DNA from: Amanita rubescens
Taxonomy: Eukaryota > Basidiomycota > Agaricomycetes > Agaricales > Amanitaceae
NCBI GenBank assembly: GCA_015039365.1
Contig: WION01000116.1
Span: 1 to 64,000 of the forward strand
DNA length: 64,000 nucleotides
Reading direction: 5' to 3'
In this document: one piece after another, positions 41,540-53,122 of the stretch
Position numbering within the stretch: the first letter of the stretch is position 1
How the letters are laid out: each line of letters opens with the position of its first letter
Made by a program: the position numbers and the translations under genes
Notes under the pieces: model-generated
Told to the model about the DNA's origin: nothing
Seen by the model: the letters and a program-made list of their open reading frames with translations, nothing else
Databases searched by the model: none

Positions 41540-44036
41540 TCATGCAAGCTCGGCTTCTTTCTTTTTGTGCCGGCGTTTACGCTTTTTCTTATGTGCGTCT
41601 TCTTCGCCCTGGCCATCAACCGCTTGTTCCCCCTCATCTTCGCGCTCGCGCTTCCCTTGCTGCCTCACCTCGTCTTCCTCGCCATTCTCAATGGCAGCCT
41701 TGGCCTTCATCCGCTCCTTCCTGCCCTTTCTCTTCTTCGCGGGCTTCGATCCACGTGCATGTCTATCCGCCTCACCATCACCGGCATCCATCCCAGCTCG
41801 GCCCATACGTTCCGCGATCTGCTTCTTAAGCTCACGTAACTTCTCATTCCGGTTATTATCCCACTGCGCGTCTCTCCGGTACGGTGCGTACTTTCTGATG
41901 CTCACGTATTGGTTAAGTTCTTGGTCGGTGGCCATCAGGATTTCGACAGGCGTCAATGCAAACGATTCCGACTTGACTGGAGCATATCTGAAACGCGTTT
42001 TCATACCGGCGACCTAAAACGGGATGTTATTCACAACTTTGATAGGCGAGAACTTTGCGCATATACGTACCACATCGTTGAAGTCCAACGCATCTAGTTC
42101 GCCCATGTACTCCTTGAGCTTGCGCTTTCGCATTTCCTCTGTTCCATCCCATTCTTCCTCATCATCGTCGCGCACGACATCCGCATCCATCTCATCAATG
42201 TCAACTCCGCCTTCGTCCATGTGATCCTCATCATCATCCTTCTTCTTTTTCTTCTTCTTTTTGTCCTTCTTTGAATCATCGATGATATTAGGCTGTTCAT
42301 CCCCAGAAATGTGGATATCTCCAATGTCAATGTCATCCTCCCACATAGGTTTCTCTTCGTCTACGACAGCATCAGCATCATTCGTATATAGTCTTGTCAT
42401 TTGCTTGTCGTGCTCATCCGGATCCCACTCTGCATCCAAATCGAGTTGGTGCAACGCTAAAAATGATGGTTACAATCAGAATCCTCATTTCGGGAGTTAT
42501 GCTCACCTTGATCCTCATCAACGTTTTTGCCTCTGCCACCTTCCTTGCCTATCATCTCCAGCTTCTTCCTGATTTCCTTCATCTTGAGATTCTTCAACCT
42601 CCGTACTTCTTCTCGCTTTTGCTCGAGTTCCGCCTCTTTCCGTTCTTGTTTTCGCGCACGAGCATCCTTCCGCGTCGAATCCTGTCGACGGACGGTATTG
42701 GGCAAGTTCCGCGGGAAGGTCGGGATCTTATCAGCACCGGGCTCCTCAAACCGGAAGTTATAGGATGATTCGAAATGGTCGTTGAGGCTTTCGAACGAGG
42801 CGTCGGAATCAAGTTCGGAATCGCCTGCATCGCTTCCGCCCTCGGCATCTGGGGCTGCTTCAGAATCGGATTCGGAGGCGAGCGCTATAGGAGATTTTGC
42901 TTTGGATTTTGATTTCGACTTTTTGGAGGACGTCACTTCTTTGTATGTTGGGATATGTCCACTGGATTTGTCTATCCAGCCACGGTTGAGGATGTAACTA
43001 CAAACAATTTAATAACTTGAGGAAAGAGAGAGAAAAAACGCGTACCTCATAAGAAACTCGTGATCTTCCTGCTCTTTCGACTTTACTTTTGACTCCTTGC
43101 TCTTCTTTTTCTTTTTCTTCTTTTTAGCGTCAACTTCAATATCTGAGCTCTTCTCGGCTTGCGCAAACTCGTCATTGACCTTTTCAACGGTAATCAGGTC
43201 CTCCAAGTCTGAGCCGACTTCTTTCTTCAAGTAGGCTCGATACTCCTCTTCCTCCCTCTCCATCTCGTCCTTTGTTTTCTCCCGCGGAACAAGTAAACCA
43301 CCACCTTCATCACTTTCATCCCCGTCTTCATCTTCACCCGCGACAGCACCGTGGAAGGCAGCAATCGTTTCGTTGCGTAGAACTTGCTGTTCCTCCACAT
43401 GCGTCGGCTTTCCAAATCCAGGAGATGGCGACCGCGACTCTCCTTCAAGCACAGTTTCAAAGGCTACTTGGCGGAGCGTAACAGGCTTGGACTGGATGTA
43501 TCATACATATCTCATCAACAAACGAGAGGAATAAATATTGGTGACTGTAATGGCATGCCTTGTCCTTGGGGTCCTTTTTCTTTTTCCTTTGTGAAGAAGG
43601 GTTTGTCACTCTTTGTTCTTCCTCTGATAAATGGCACGTTATTCGAACGCCAGGCGGGATTTAGGAGGCAAGCGTAACGCACCGTTATATACGTCCTTTC
43701 CTGGAATGTAGATCGCGGGATCTTTTCGCTTGATCATTGCCAAGGTGCGCAGAATCGCAGCATCCACAGCAGGTGTCAGTTCTTGCCCATCTTCATCCTC
43801 AGACTCGGCCGACTCTGAGTCTGTTGATTCATCAGAGCCTTCTTCCTCTTCGAAGTCGGACCCATACTTGTCTTTTACTACACGCGGTAACCTGTCAAAA
43901 ATGCAAAACGCGGGCAGTGGGTTAACTCACGTTTTTGCAGTTCCTCTCGCTCCTTTCTATGCTGATACGCTTTGGCGAAGTGCTCGTTTACTGTCAGCTG
44001 GTGAGTTTCTTCATTGTCAGAAGAGTCCGAGAGCAT
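41540..44036 (-). CDS. KRI1: KRI1-like ribosome biogenesis factor
   Basis: Several exons from MLSDSSDNEE (44036) to the stop at 41540. Features, in order, are VNEHFAKAYQHRKEREELQK, then DKYGSDFEEEE, an acidic stretch, VAFETVLEGESRSPSP, Lys-rich KKKKKKKKSK, ILNRGW, the KRI1 motif DHFESSYNFRFEEPGADKI, FPRNLPNTVRRQD and KEYMGELDALDFND. The conserved C-terminal block is KTRFRYAPVKSESFALTPVE, ILMATDQELNQYVSIRKYAP and YR, ending in a Lys/Arg-rich tail. KRI1 acts in the nucleolus in 40S subunit assembly with KRR1. A Lys-rich microexon near 43590 bounded by a GC donor (gcatgc) is probable. The antisense and upstream ORFs are shadows. Confidence 0.9.
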
Positions 44037-44637
44037 CGTGTACGGCGTCGCTCTTCTCTCAATTTGAAAAGTTGTTCTCGTAACCACGTGGTTAGTGATT
44101 CCATAATTGGAAAGTGATCGGACCAATCAGATTGAGGTGATTGTATTTAAAGTTGAGCGCCATGAGCAGCCTTGACATGTTGACTGTGCACAGGGCTGTC
44201 AGGACTCTAACATGTGCTTATGCTGTGCCCGAGTAAATGACTCGAAAGAACATTTTACAAACCACCAGAGATAAGAGATTTCGTCCTGCATTTTCGTTTT
44301 GGAGCGTGTGGAGCCAGCGCTCCGTCGGTGGAGATCCACCATCAAGCTCCCAAGCTTTCAGCAGGCCGTCGTTCTTCACCCTACCAATTCACCGATATGA
44401 GAAACAGAAATACGTTTTGATGGGATATGCATTTGACATCGGTAAAGTTGCCAATGATAAGGTTGTCACTTTATACCTCCGCATACTAAAAGGGCATTCC
44501 CTGATAGGAATCTATCTGACATCACATGGCTGTGCGCAGCATAATGCGCAGCAACAATTTCCATCCTGAGCTCTCCCTTCCTGCAAGATATATATAATAC
44601 GGCGCACACAGGGCTTACGTCCAACCTTGCGATTCCC
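44037..44637. promoter_or_regulatory. divergent promoter region of KRI1 and the type II membrane protein
   Basis: About 600 bp between two divergent starts. A TATA-like agatatatataatac lies at about 44586-44600, 40-50 bp before the plus-strand ATG. No coding signal that I can support. Confidence 0.5.
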
Positions 44638-46394
44638 ATGGCTTCGCCTATACCAGAACCACCATCCAATATCCCAGCAAAAGAGCCTGGCAGCGCCTCC
44701 TGTTCAGAGAAGGGCGCTGATCTACTTGATCAGCAACTACCACCTTCCTATGCGCCATATGTGCAACAACCATATCCTGGCCAACCGATCCCCGTATTGC
44801 CCCATTTCTATGTCTGCCCTATGCAACACCAGGAGCCAAGTCGACGCAGAAGACTAATACGTCGGTTCTTCGCCGCCGTCGCTTTCGCAGTGACGACCTG
44901 GGTCCTTGTGAGCGCTCTTGTCCGGAGCGTCACGGTTGTTACGCATTTCAACGCTACATTCGTAAGTAAACCCTATCAATCGCTGCCCAATGCTAACGGT
45001 GCTCTCTTTAGGAGGACTGGCCTACAGAGGAAGATTTTCCTATTCCACCCGAGCTGAAACGCGTACGATGTGTTTGGGGCGATGAAACGCCGGACCAAAT
45101 GCCTCTTAAAGCCTCCTTCAAACAGATCCTAAAAGCTCCGCTTACGTTCCCATTCAAGAAGGAAGAAAAGTTCGAGCTTCCCATCGATTCAGAGGCTCTC
45201 TTCTTCCTCTCGCGAGGCGTCTATTCTGGTGGACAGGTCAAAATCATAACAACGGATAAGGAGAGCGACGTTGCTAAAGTAAAGGTTCACCTCGACTATC
45301 TACGACCTGGTGGGCCGAAGATTGCCAAAGTATGCCAATTCACGCGCGCTGATGGGGAGAATGGTATCGGAATCTTTGTAAGTGCTTTTGATCAAGTTCC
45401 TATCCCAATCTAACCCTTTCACGACAGACACCTAACGAACCTCAATTCTCTCATCATCATGGCTTGAGATTCTACGTCACGATTAAGCTCCCCAAGTCCA
45501 AGTCTTCCAAACTTTTACATATCAAGAAGTTCGAGACGGACATGCCCAATTTCACTCAGGTGTTCCGCAATGTAGGAAAGCACGTCGTCTTTGATGACAT
45601 CTCATTAACAGGTGCCAATGGTGGTATCCTCGGAGGGGTGAGTAACGACATATCACCATTCCCATACCGTTCCTGATCATAAGTGTTTGACATCCTACAG
45701 TCCTTAGTCGCTGGAAAGGGTTCCATCGAAACGTCGAATGGTCCAGTTTCCGTCAACCTCATAAGTACCGGCCCATTCTACATCGCTTCTCACAATGGCG
45801 GCATTTTGGGAGCTTTCAACGTTACTGGTTCTCTCGCCTTGAAGACACGCAATGAACGAATCAAAGGAGTCATCGTCCTCAACCCTGACGCAGAAGGGTC
45901 AGCAAAGCTTGACCTGATTACCGAAAACACGTACGTATCAGCTCTTTCGATTTCTTGATATCCCTTATCTTACCTCAACACTTGATAGCATTGTCAACGT
46001 GGACGTCGCTCTCAACCCTTTCCAGAAAGACGCCAAGGGAGGAATCTATGATATTTCAGCAATCACATGCCACTCGCCCGTATCGCTTAGAATCCGCGAA
46101 GCCCCTGTCGACTCGAAATTACTCGTAAACGTATCGGCTTCCCATGCTCCTGCCGAGGTCGTATTACCGCCCACCTATGAAGGCAGTTTCGAAGTGACCA
46201 CCGTCCGCTTCTGGCCGACCGTTTTGGCCAATCCGCACGTCCACGACCCGAGCGGTGAAGGACGAAAGAGGGATGTGTTAATCGAGAAAGAAGGAAATCA
46301 TGTCAATGGCATCGTCAGTTGGTCAGAGGAAGGCAAGGACAGAGGCCACGTGGAACTCAGCACGTCCCATTCGCCTGCTGTGTTGAGGTTGTGA
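44638..46394 (+). CDS. type II membrane protein with beta-rich outer domain (DUF7330-like)
   Basis: Five exons (44638-44961, 45012-45377, 45428-45637, 45701-45930, 45989-46394), 511 aa. A Pro/Tyr/Gln-rich cytoplasmic N-terminus is followed by RRRRLIRRF and one membrane span (FAAVAFAVTTWVLVSALV, residues about 80-98). The outer part alternates beta-rich segments: SGGQVKIITTD, GLRFYVTIKLP, ISLTGANGGILG, GSIETSNGPVSVNLISTG, SHNGGILGAF, VNVSASHAPAEVVLPPTYEG, HVELSTSHSPAVL. Such repeated S-x-NG and SHSPA turns are typical of an uncharacterised basidiomycete family (DUF7330-like, from memory). Likely plasma membrane or secretory pathway. Strong TATA upstream; all introns clean. Confidence 0.8.
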
Positions 46395-46561
46395 GGATTA
46401 AAATTAGTGACGACGACGAAGGAAAAATTGAATTTGCGCGGTTACTATGGATGTAGTTATGGACTGGCTTTTTTTTTGTCTCCGCAAATTGTGTACAGTA
46501 GTGGAATTGTAAATTATATGTCTGATTCCTAGACGACATACCAAACTGTTTCTGTAACAAT

Positions 46562-46962
46562 GTTAATGTTGAGATTAATGACGGAATCAATGTTGGCAAG
46601 TGCTGAGCGGCTTCGATCGAGGTGCCATCGCCGCAAGCTGTTAAACGTATTAATTGGCTTTGTTGCTCATGTCGGTACAGTTACCTAGACGAACGCACCA
46701 TGCTTAAGCTTAATTGACGACACAATTTTCATCAATGTTGGCAAGCTGCTGCCGGAAGATACAAGGCGTATCTCCGCAAGCAGTTGATGTCGAGTGACCT
46801 AGACAAAACACAACATGTATGACGAAATCGATGTTGGCAAGGTGCTTAGCGGCTACGATCGACGGATGTATCAATCGCCGCAAGTCGAATTGTTAATTGT
46901 GTTAATTGTCGTCACTACTGATGTCGACGTCGAGACGGTTGTCTAGACAAAAAACACACCCA
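46562..46962. repeat. degenerate tandem repeat, three units of 110-145 bp
   Basis: Each unit has atcaatgttggcaag or atcgatgttggcaag, a gcggct-cgatcga block, atcgccgcaag or tctccgcaag, and a terminal cctagac or tctagacaaa word. Units begin at about 46562, 46709 and 46816. Non-coding minisatellite or a decayed element. Confidence 0.7.
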
Positions 46963-47084
46963 CAGATACGTGACAAGTTGCCAACTCACACCACATCCCG
47001 AAATGGAAAGCAAAAATGAAATCAGGGAAACAAAAGATATTCCCACTACATGAGATAATGATCCTTACACCATCGCATCACATA

Positions 47085-47916
47085 CAGTACAATCGCTCAT
47101 AATGCATAACGCCGGTTCCAGAGCATTTCCGATGCATTATTAGATATATGCAATACCATATATGTGTGACACGTGTGACTATGTGACATTCCCATATCGG
47201 GTACCTACGCCGCGCCCACGGAATAGAACTCCTCCAATGTACGCTGCCTTGCGCTCTGCGCCTGAAGGCTTCGCAAATCAATCCTGAAGCTGCGCAGACG
47301 TTGGGAGAGGTCAATAGATGCCTTTGATGTCCCGAATTTGATGCACCAGCGCTCCACCCTCTCAAAATCTTGGATGATATCTTCCATCTTCACCCTCGAG
47401 TCTTCGTCTTCAGATTCCTCGTCATCCTCAATGATCTTTCCACCCTTAATCTGTGTAAAGCAATTTCTACAATCTCTTGATCACCACCTCAATACAATAT
47501 GGATGTTCTTCAATCTCATACTAACTCTTCCACCGGGTTCAACACTACTCTTCCGAATTGCATGATAGCAAAAAGCACATCAGTAGTATGCTTTGAAGCA
47601 ACGGATGATTCCCACGTCACATGGCGGGATAAATGGGTCAGATTCGGTGCGAAAATCTTGAGATAAGGTTTGGGAGCCAGCCAAGGGCGAGGTTTGCATT
47701 GCCTCTCTGCAGGCATAAAGTGAAAGTAGTAGAATATTCAATTTGTATCATCCCTGGACTAAAATCTACACTAGTTCATAATGCATAAAGTCCAACACTA
47801 GCCAATGCATTATGCAATATGCAAAAATTGGCTGGGACCAACACGGTTCCCTGGCAATTCCAATGCATTATGAAAATTATGTAATATGAGCATATGCATT
47901 ATGAGCGATTGTACTG
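47085..47916. mobile_element. 832-bp TIR element flanked by TA (Tc1/mariner or pogo-like)
   Basis: The first 24 bp, cagtacaatcgctcataatg plus cata, are repeated exactly in inverted orientation at the right end. Both sides are flanked by TA (47083-47084 and 47917-47918). The word aatgcattatg recurs near the ends. The interior contains remnants of a minus-strand reading frame. TA duplication and CAGT ends fit the Tc1/mariner-pogo superfamily. The short length shows an internally deleted, non-autonomous copy. Confidence 0.85.
47205..47716 (-). pseudogene. transposase-like coding remnant inside the TA element
   Basis: Minus-strand pieces read HLSRHVTWESS and DVLFAIMQFGRVVLNPVEEL, then after an interruption DIIQDFERVERWCIKFGTSK and LRSFRIDLRSLQ, and end QRTLEEFYSVGAA at 47205. 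The terminal QRTLEEF resembles the QTTLDxF ends of some DDE transposases. No DDE triad or DNA-binding domain is left. Confidence 0.5.
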
Positions 47917-47918
47917 TA

Positions 47919-49661
47919 TCCAACGATAATGCAACGCATATAAAAGGAAACCTCGGCCGAAGTGCGTTCAATTGAATTCCATAATTTAATGTTTTTGATA
48001 TTAGTACGGAAAATAGGTAAGGGTTATGCTTCTCCCATAATGGATTAAAAATAGCGATGACAGTGACATTCGTGAGTGGTTAGAGGATGGCGGCGGCGTA
48101 AGCGAGACCAAAAATCAGAATAAAGAATAAGAAAGCGGGCCAAGGTCGGAAAGAAGTTGAGAAGTTCTAGCCAAGGTCGTTCAAGCCCGTCCCGATATCA
48201 CCGCGTCAATTGTCTAGTAAGCTCACCACGGTGGTAGCTATAGCGTGCACTGGTTGGTGGCGAGAATCGCACGTTCATGTGGTAAGTCGTTCCTCTTTGC
48301 AATTGCTTGATGTGTAAGTACTGTTAGTAGAACTAAGTAACAGGGCACCAGGGGACAGAGTGTCACTGAGTGCACTAGAAGCGGGAGCCGAGCATTTAGT
48401 GGAGGAACCATTTGTTAGCCTGAATTGTGACTAGCTAAGGTATAGTTTAGTCTGCTGCTTAGTAGCCGCGCACGCTGTTGCTCCGCTATCAGTATCAGTG
48501 ATCACTGCCACCGGCCACCGCCACTTGACGCTAAACTGCGCCGGGGAATTTTCAGAAGAGGGCAACACAAACTGACCACCATATGGCACTTGGATACGCC
48601 AGGGTTGTCAAGGTCACTCGTACGTACCGGTTATCTCCTGAGCGCACAACGGCCGCCGCTGTCATTAGTTCATACTATGGTTGACGACTCAATGAAAGTC
48701 ATGGAATATGGATGTCGGCGGCCTCAGTGTCCATGTATGCTACTCACCTTGTGCCACGCGTAAAGTAGATCTATTGACTAACCTTGCCAGCACCTCAGCT
48801 CGCTTGATCGGCGCGCGGCTCTCAGGCTACAACAAAATGTATTGTACGATTTTCCAGGGTAGTGACTTACATGTGCTAACGACCACCGCAATTGTGTCGC
48901 AATGGCGCATATTTGCGGACACCGCATTGGACGCAATGCATATGGCACTAACGCGTAACGGGAGATGTAATTCGGTCCGATCGGGAAAAAAATACTCCCG
49001 TCACGACCCATCCATATGTCCATGCCTTAAGTCCGCCGCGCAACTCACAACCTAGTAGCAGGCAAAAGACAGTAGTTGCTCACAAAAGTAACTCATACAA
49101 TAAGCCCGAACGAAGTATGTGAGTGAGTTTCGGTAACTATTCTACTCCACAGAATAGAGGGGCTGGGGACTAAAATTCCCATTTTTTACACTGACACGGG
49201 TACGAGGAAGATGGTTAAAGAGTGACGTCAATTCGTGGATTCAGAAGGGTCGTGGATGAGTAGACAAGAGAGACTATGAAAGCAAGAAGTCGTGAAGGAT
49301 AGACTAGGTATTACTAGTAAAGGACTGTTTTGTAGGGGATGCAATTATTATTGGTAAAAGTACAACGGACATCAATTCCGTTTTTTCAGACCTGCGCGTT
49401 GAACCCAAGTTAATGATTGTCAGGAAGGGTTGGGGGAGGCCAACTTACCAGGAATTATACCTGCGCTGCAGACCTAAATGGTAGGATATTTATCTTCGCT
49501 CGCAGTGCTGCCATCTTGCTCATCTTTGGAGGCTTGCTGCTTACTGGCATCTCACGGAAGACGACTGATATTGGGAGCGAGTCTTCCCAACACATCAGTG
49601 ACGGTCTCCAGTCAACCTTGGACGGATCATTTAGGAATAGATCGTCCTTGACCTATTATCC
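47919..49661. other. gene-poor stretch, nothing supported
   Basis: About 1.7 kb. The longest ORF (48708-49055, plus) has unusual composition, no domain and shadows on the other strand. I see no terminal repeats, long direct repeats or RNA gene. Confidence 0.4.
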
Positions 49662-50405
49662 CTATTGTAAGTGACGCTCGTGTGTAATAAAAATGCAGCT
49701 TACAGAAAAATCGGTGTCGATAATGGGGTGGTTCTTGATCGCATCGATATGGCTGAAGCTCGAGACTTCAGACTCATCGTCGTCGTCAAAGCTGACAAAG
49801 CTCTTGACGTCCTGTGTTTCCACTTCATATTTGTCGTCTTCGACATCGTCATCACTATCCCAGAAGGCGCTGGATGCGGTGTCGATAAATGAATACGAAT
49901 CCTCTTCTCGCTTCCGCTTTTCCGGACTTTGCGGTTGAATGGTTGAATGACTGGTGGAGCCTCCAGGGTGGATGTAGATTTGGGGAAGCGTCCGGTAAGA
50001 AGGTGGGCCGGAGATTGGCGTCGTAAGTTCAGGCTCGGGGTCTTGCTCAGGGAAGAGGATGTCCCAACATGATTGGGCAAAGGCATTGGTAGGCGTGTAG
50101 AGCAAATCGGCGGTTAGACCCTCCAAACATGATTGATCAAATCCAACCGCCAGGGTCGTTGAGTCAAGAATTTCACGGAAGCTGGCCGGTGTTCGGTCAT
50201 CAAATGTTGTATCAATGACGCTGATGGCGGGTGAGACGGGAGCCGAACGACATGGGCAGGGTGGGAGAGGTCTCCGTCTGATATCCTGGCCGCCTGCGGG
50301 AAGAGGGTATGGGGGAGCGCTCTGCACATGGAGAGAAAAAAAAGATGAGCTATAGAAGCAGAGAAGTAGATGTCAACGCACCTGGGGGTAACGTTGAGTG
50401 TACAT
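49662..50405 (-). CDS. unrecognised Pro-rich/acidic protein
   Basis: Two exons: 50405-50382 (MYTQRYPQ) and 50321-49662, about 227 aa. The body is Pro-rich (APPYPLPAGG, RRRPLPPCPC), with one ordered-looking block (FREILDSTTLAVGFDQSCLEGLTAD, given here as two pieces: FREILDSTTLAVGFD and QSCLEGLTADLLY) and FAQSCWDILFPE. It then has an acidic Ser region (AFWDSDDDVEDD, SFDDDDESEVSSF). A donor-like gtaagc at about 49701 would end the protein eight residues after IIDTDF instead. Promoter has tatatatagt near 50480. Family not recognised; probably a soluble, largely disordered protein. Confidence 0.55.
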
Positions 50406-50866
50406 GACGACTCGTAAAAAAAATTGGGGAGAATAAAGGTTGTTGACAATCGGCTGCGTAGAGCTGAGGAGTTATATATATAGTGAGCCGGAGGGGCTGC
50501 ACGTGGGAGGCTGAACACAGGACAATTAGTGGAGGGGAGAGGGAGACAAGGCAGAGAGGCGAAGCTAGGCCGGTGACATTAATACTCGGATACAATTATG
50601 TACTTGACGCATACGAGTCAGGTCCATTTCCAAGGAAATCTTGTGAGAGTTTATTCAACCGTGGATCGGTATCACAATCTGCCCTCAGCTTACCCTTTCG
50701 GAGGGAACTCGGAATCTCGCTCTCACGCTACCATAATTAGCCTATACTCATTTAATAAGACGCCGTTAAGGTGGGTATCTATGTACATGGAGATTGGGTA
50801 ATCACTATACGTTGCCATATTGACAACCAGGTCAGCAACGTAGAAAGGGTATACGGCAGCCTAATC

Positions 50867-51762
50867 CTATGCAGCAGGCGGTGAAAGCACGGTTTTGCTC
50901 CTCCGTCGCAATTTCTGAGTCAAGTCCTTGGCTTTTTCCACCCAAGTCGACGACGTGGAACCTGATGATGCACCACGTTTGCGGGCGCTATTCGTTGCGT
51001 GCACGGTAGCGCAGGGTAGTTCTTCCGTCGTTAACTCTACAGTAGCCTCCTCCACGTGCACCCCTACTACCATCGGAGGTTCCATTACTGACTTTGAAAT
51101 TACCTGCTCGGAGCCAGATCTGCTCAACCGACGAGGAAGCAAGTCCCCCACCGCTTTTGAGAGACCGCCCCGAGCTGACCCACACACTTGAGTAGTGAGA
51201 TGGTCACCCTCGATTTCCTCATCGTCATCGTCGTACTTACTCCCTGGAGGAAATGAATCGAAGCTGTCATTCTGCATTTTGATCAGCTTCATTGATGGGG
51301 ATTGGCATGAGAGACGTACGACTTGCTGAGCTTGATAGAGAGCCATGTGAGATGGGTTTATAGAACGCGACGAGTCTTTTCTGTCGCTTGCCGATAACTG
51401 CGATACCAAACGGGGAGCACCGGTCCCATACTAATTAGCAGCCGAACATCTCATCAATCAGCAAAGCACTAAACGTACCTCACCAAAACGCGTCACTGAT
51501 ACGCTGCCGCCTCTACGTCGCACAGTGCCGTTAGCGCTCGTCGCAGTATTATTCCTTGTTAGAGAAGGTTCGCCTGCACTGGTAGTTGGCTCTCCCCTTG
51601 TCGTTGGCTCTGAAAGGGAGATGGTCTGACTTTCCAACTCTGCACGCCGCTCGGTCTCTTCTTCAACCTGAAGAAAAAGCTGTACGCTGTCAACTGGCAG
51701 AGAACATGTTTATTCGGTTCAGGTTTGTGTACCTTCTCTAGCGGTTCCATTTGGTCGACCAT
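50867..51762 (-). CDS. unrecognised Ser/Thr-rich disordered protein
   Basis: At least three exons from MVDQMEPLEK (51762-51733). The second exon starts at 51667 (VEEETERRAELESQTISL). After an intron the sequence continues (YGTGAPRLVSQLSASDRKD) and ends LRRRSKTVLSPPAA at 50867. Another intron between SHMALYQAQQ and NDSFDSFPPG (about 51318-51275) is likely. The chain is Ser/Thr/Glu-rich with basic C-terminal AKDLTQKLRRRSK and no domain I recognise. Confidence 0.5.
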
Positions 51763-53122
51763 TTGTGGTTGTATAATTGCCCGAGTCCAGCGGTGCGTCA
51801 CTCAGCAGATATATAGGAAGATGTGGTTGTGCAAATAACAAAGAGAATTAGTAGGCTGGGAACGGGGCGAATAGTCTGGATGAGCTTCTGAAGACCTTCC
51901 GGTTTAGGTAACAGTTCCGCATCGTTTCAATGTACTCCTTTTGGATGCTCGCATCACAAAATGATATTCTAAGTAATTGAAATCTTTTTCGCCTCTGCTG
52001 TGCACGTCATTGCACTTTGGGTAAATGAATTTGCCTACATATCCCACATCGTATGTCTTCTTCGAATTCCGTCCTACGATCGCTCTGACCGTTTTGCGGT
52101 AGCCAGTCACATGTGTAAATCCAAAAGCATGGTTTCATTGTCGATTAACAGTGTGATCTGGGCAGTATACAGTATGCTTTGCTCGGCCAGTGGGTATTTA
52201 ATTTTGCAAGCACCTACAAAAGGGGATGCCAATACACGCCCCAGAGAAAGGCGCGATGCTGGTATGCCAACCGGTCAATTGACGCAATCGTCCCTCAAGG
52301 AACGAATGTACTTGACCGGGGAAATGCAACAGGTACAGGCACCTGGGGATTTGCAATGGCTTGCGGGAAAGGTACCCAGGTCGGCGCGGTTGACACAACT
52401 CAGGGTGGACGAGAGGCAGGGCGGACAGGTGCAAGTGTTCCACGTCGTAGCCATGTGCAATGGAATTCTAGAAGTGAATTGTTCCTGTTTCCAAGTCGCA
52501 CACGGCGGGTTACCACAATAGATAGATATCCACAAAACTAAGAAAGAAGTGGCCTTCCAAGTTGGCTCGAGTTCTAATCCGTGCTGCCGCAGAGAAGATT
52601 AGTCTCATACACGCGCGCCAAAAATTGATAATGACCGCCCATTCATTTTTTTCTACCTTTACGGAGTTGTGTTGCTAGCCGTTCTGATTGTTTAAAAAGT
52701 CTATCACAAGAATTTTGGTTTGATGTAAGAAAGTGTAAAGTTTGAACTTTGAACCTGCGGCTATCATCCACGCGCGTGGCACATTCCTCTTTTGTTCATC
52801 ACCCGCCAACTGGCTCTTACATATCATCGGGCACCCGGCCTTCCAATTCTCAGGTCACAGAGACCCGCCAAGGGTTAAGGAATGCATGAGGCGGATGCGA
52901 TCAGTCGCATGCAATCCCATGAGGCACTGATTGACTACATCGCAGGCGTTGCGGAACTGACTCGTCGATGAATTCGGTATATTCGCAGGTAAGAAACTCG
53001 GATTCTCAGTAAGGTTATACTTCTCGAATTTTCGCAGTCATCAGGTTGTTAGTTTTGGCTTGATCCGCCATTCCATCGCCTGGATTATATAACGTTTACC
53101 GGAACGACACTACTGCACCACG
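51763..53122. other. intergenic, no gene seen
   Basis: About 1.36 kb. Several overlapping short ORFs (52000-52541) on both strands shadow one another and lack family signals. A TATA-like ttatataacg at about 53084-53093 probably serves the ATPase gene. Confidence 0.4.

Noticed and set aside
44237..44569. Plus ORF of 110 codons between KRI1 and the type II membrane protein
   Set aside because: Lies in a promoter region, odd composition, no domain.
46562..46962. Origin or iteron cluster
   Set aside because: Only three diverged units and no other origin-like feature; a minisatellite explains it.
48708..49055. Plus ORF of 115 codons in the gene-poor stretch
   Set aside because: No family, overlaps an equally long antisense ORF, no promoter or intron support.
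52275..52535. Minus Cys-rich ORF (about 12 Cys in 86 codons) suggestive of a small secreted protein
   Set aside because: It begins at a non-ATG codon, has no signal peptide, and competing frames are open over the same bases.
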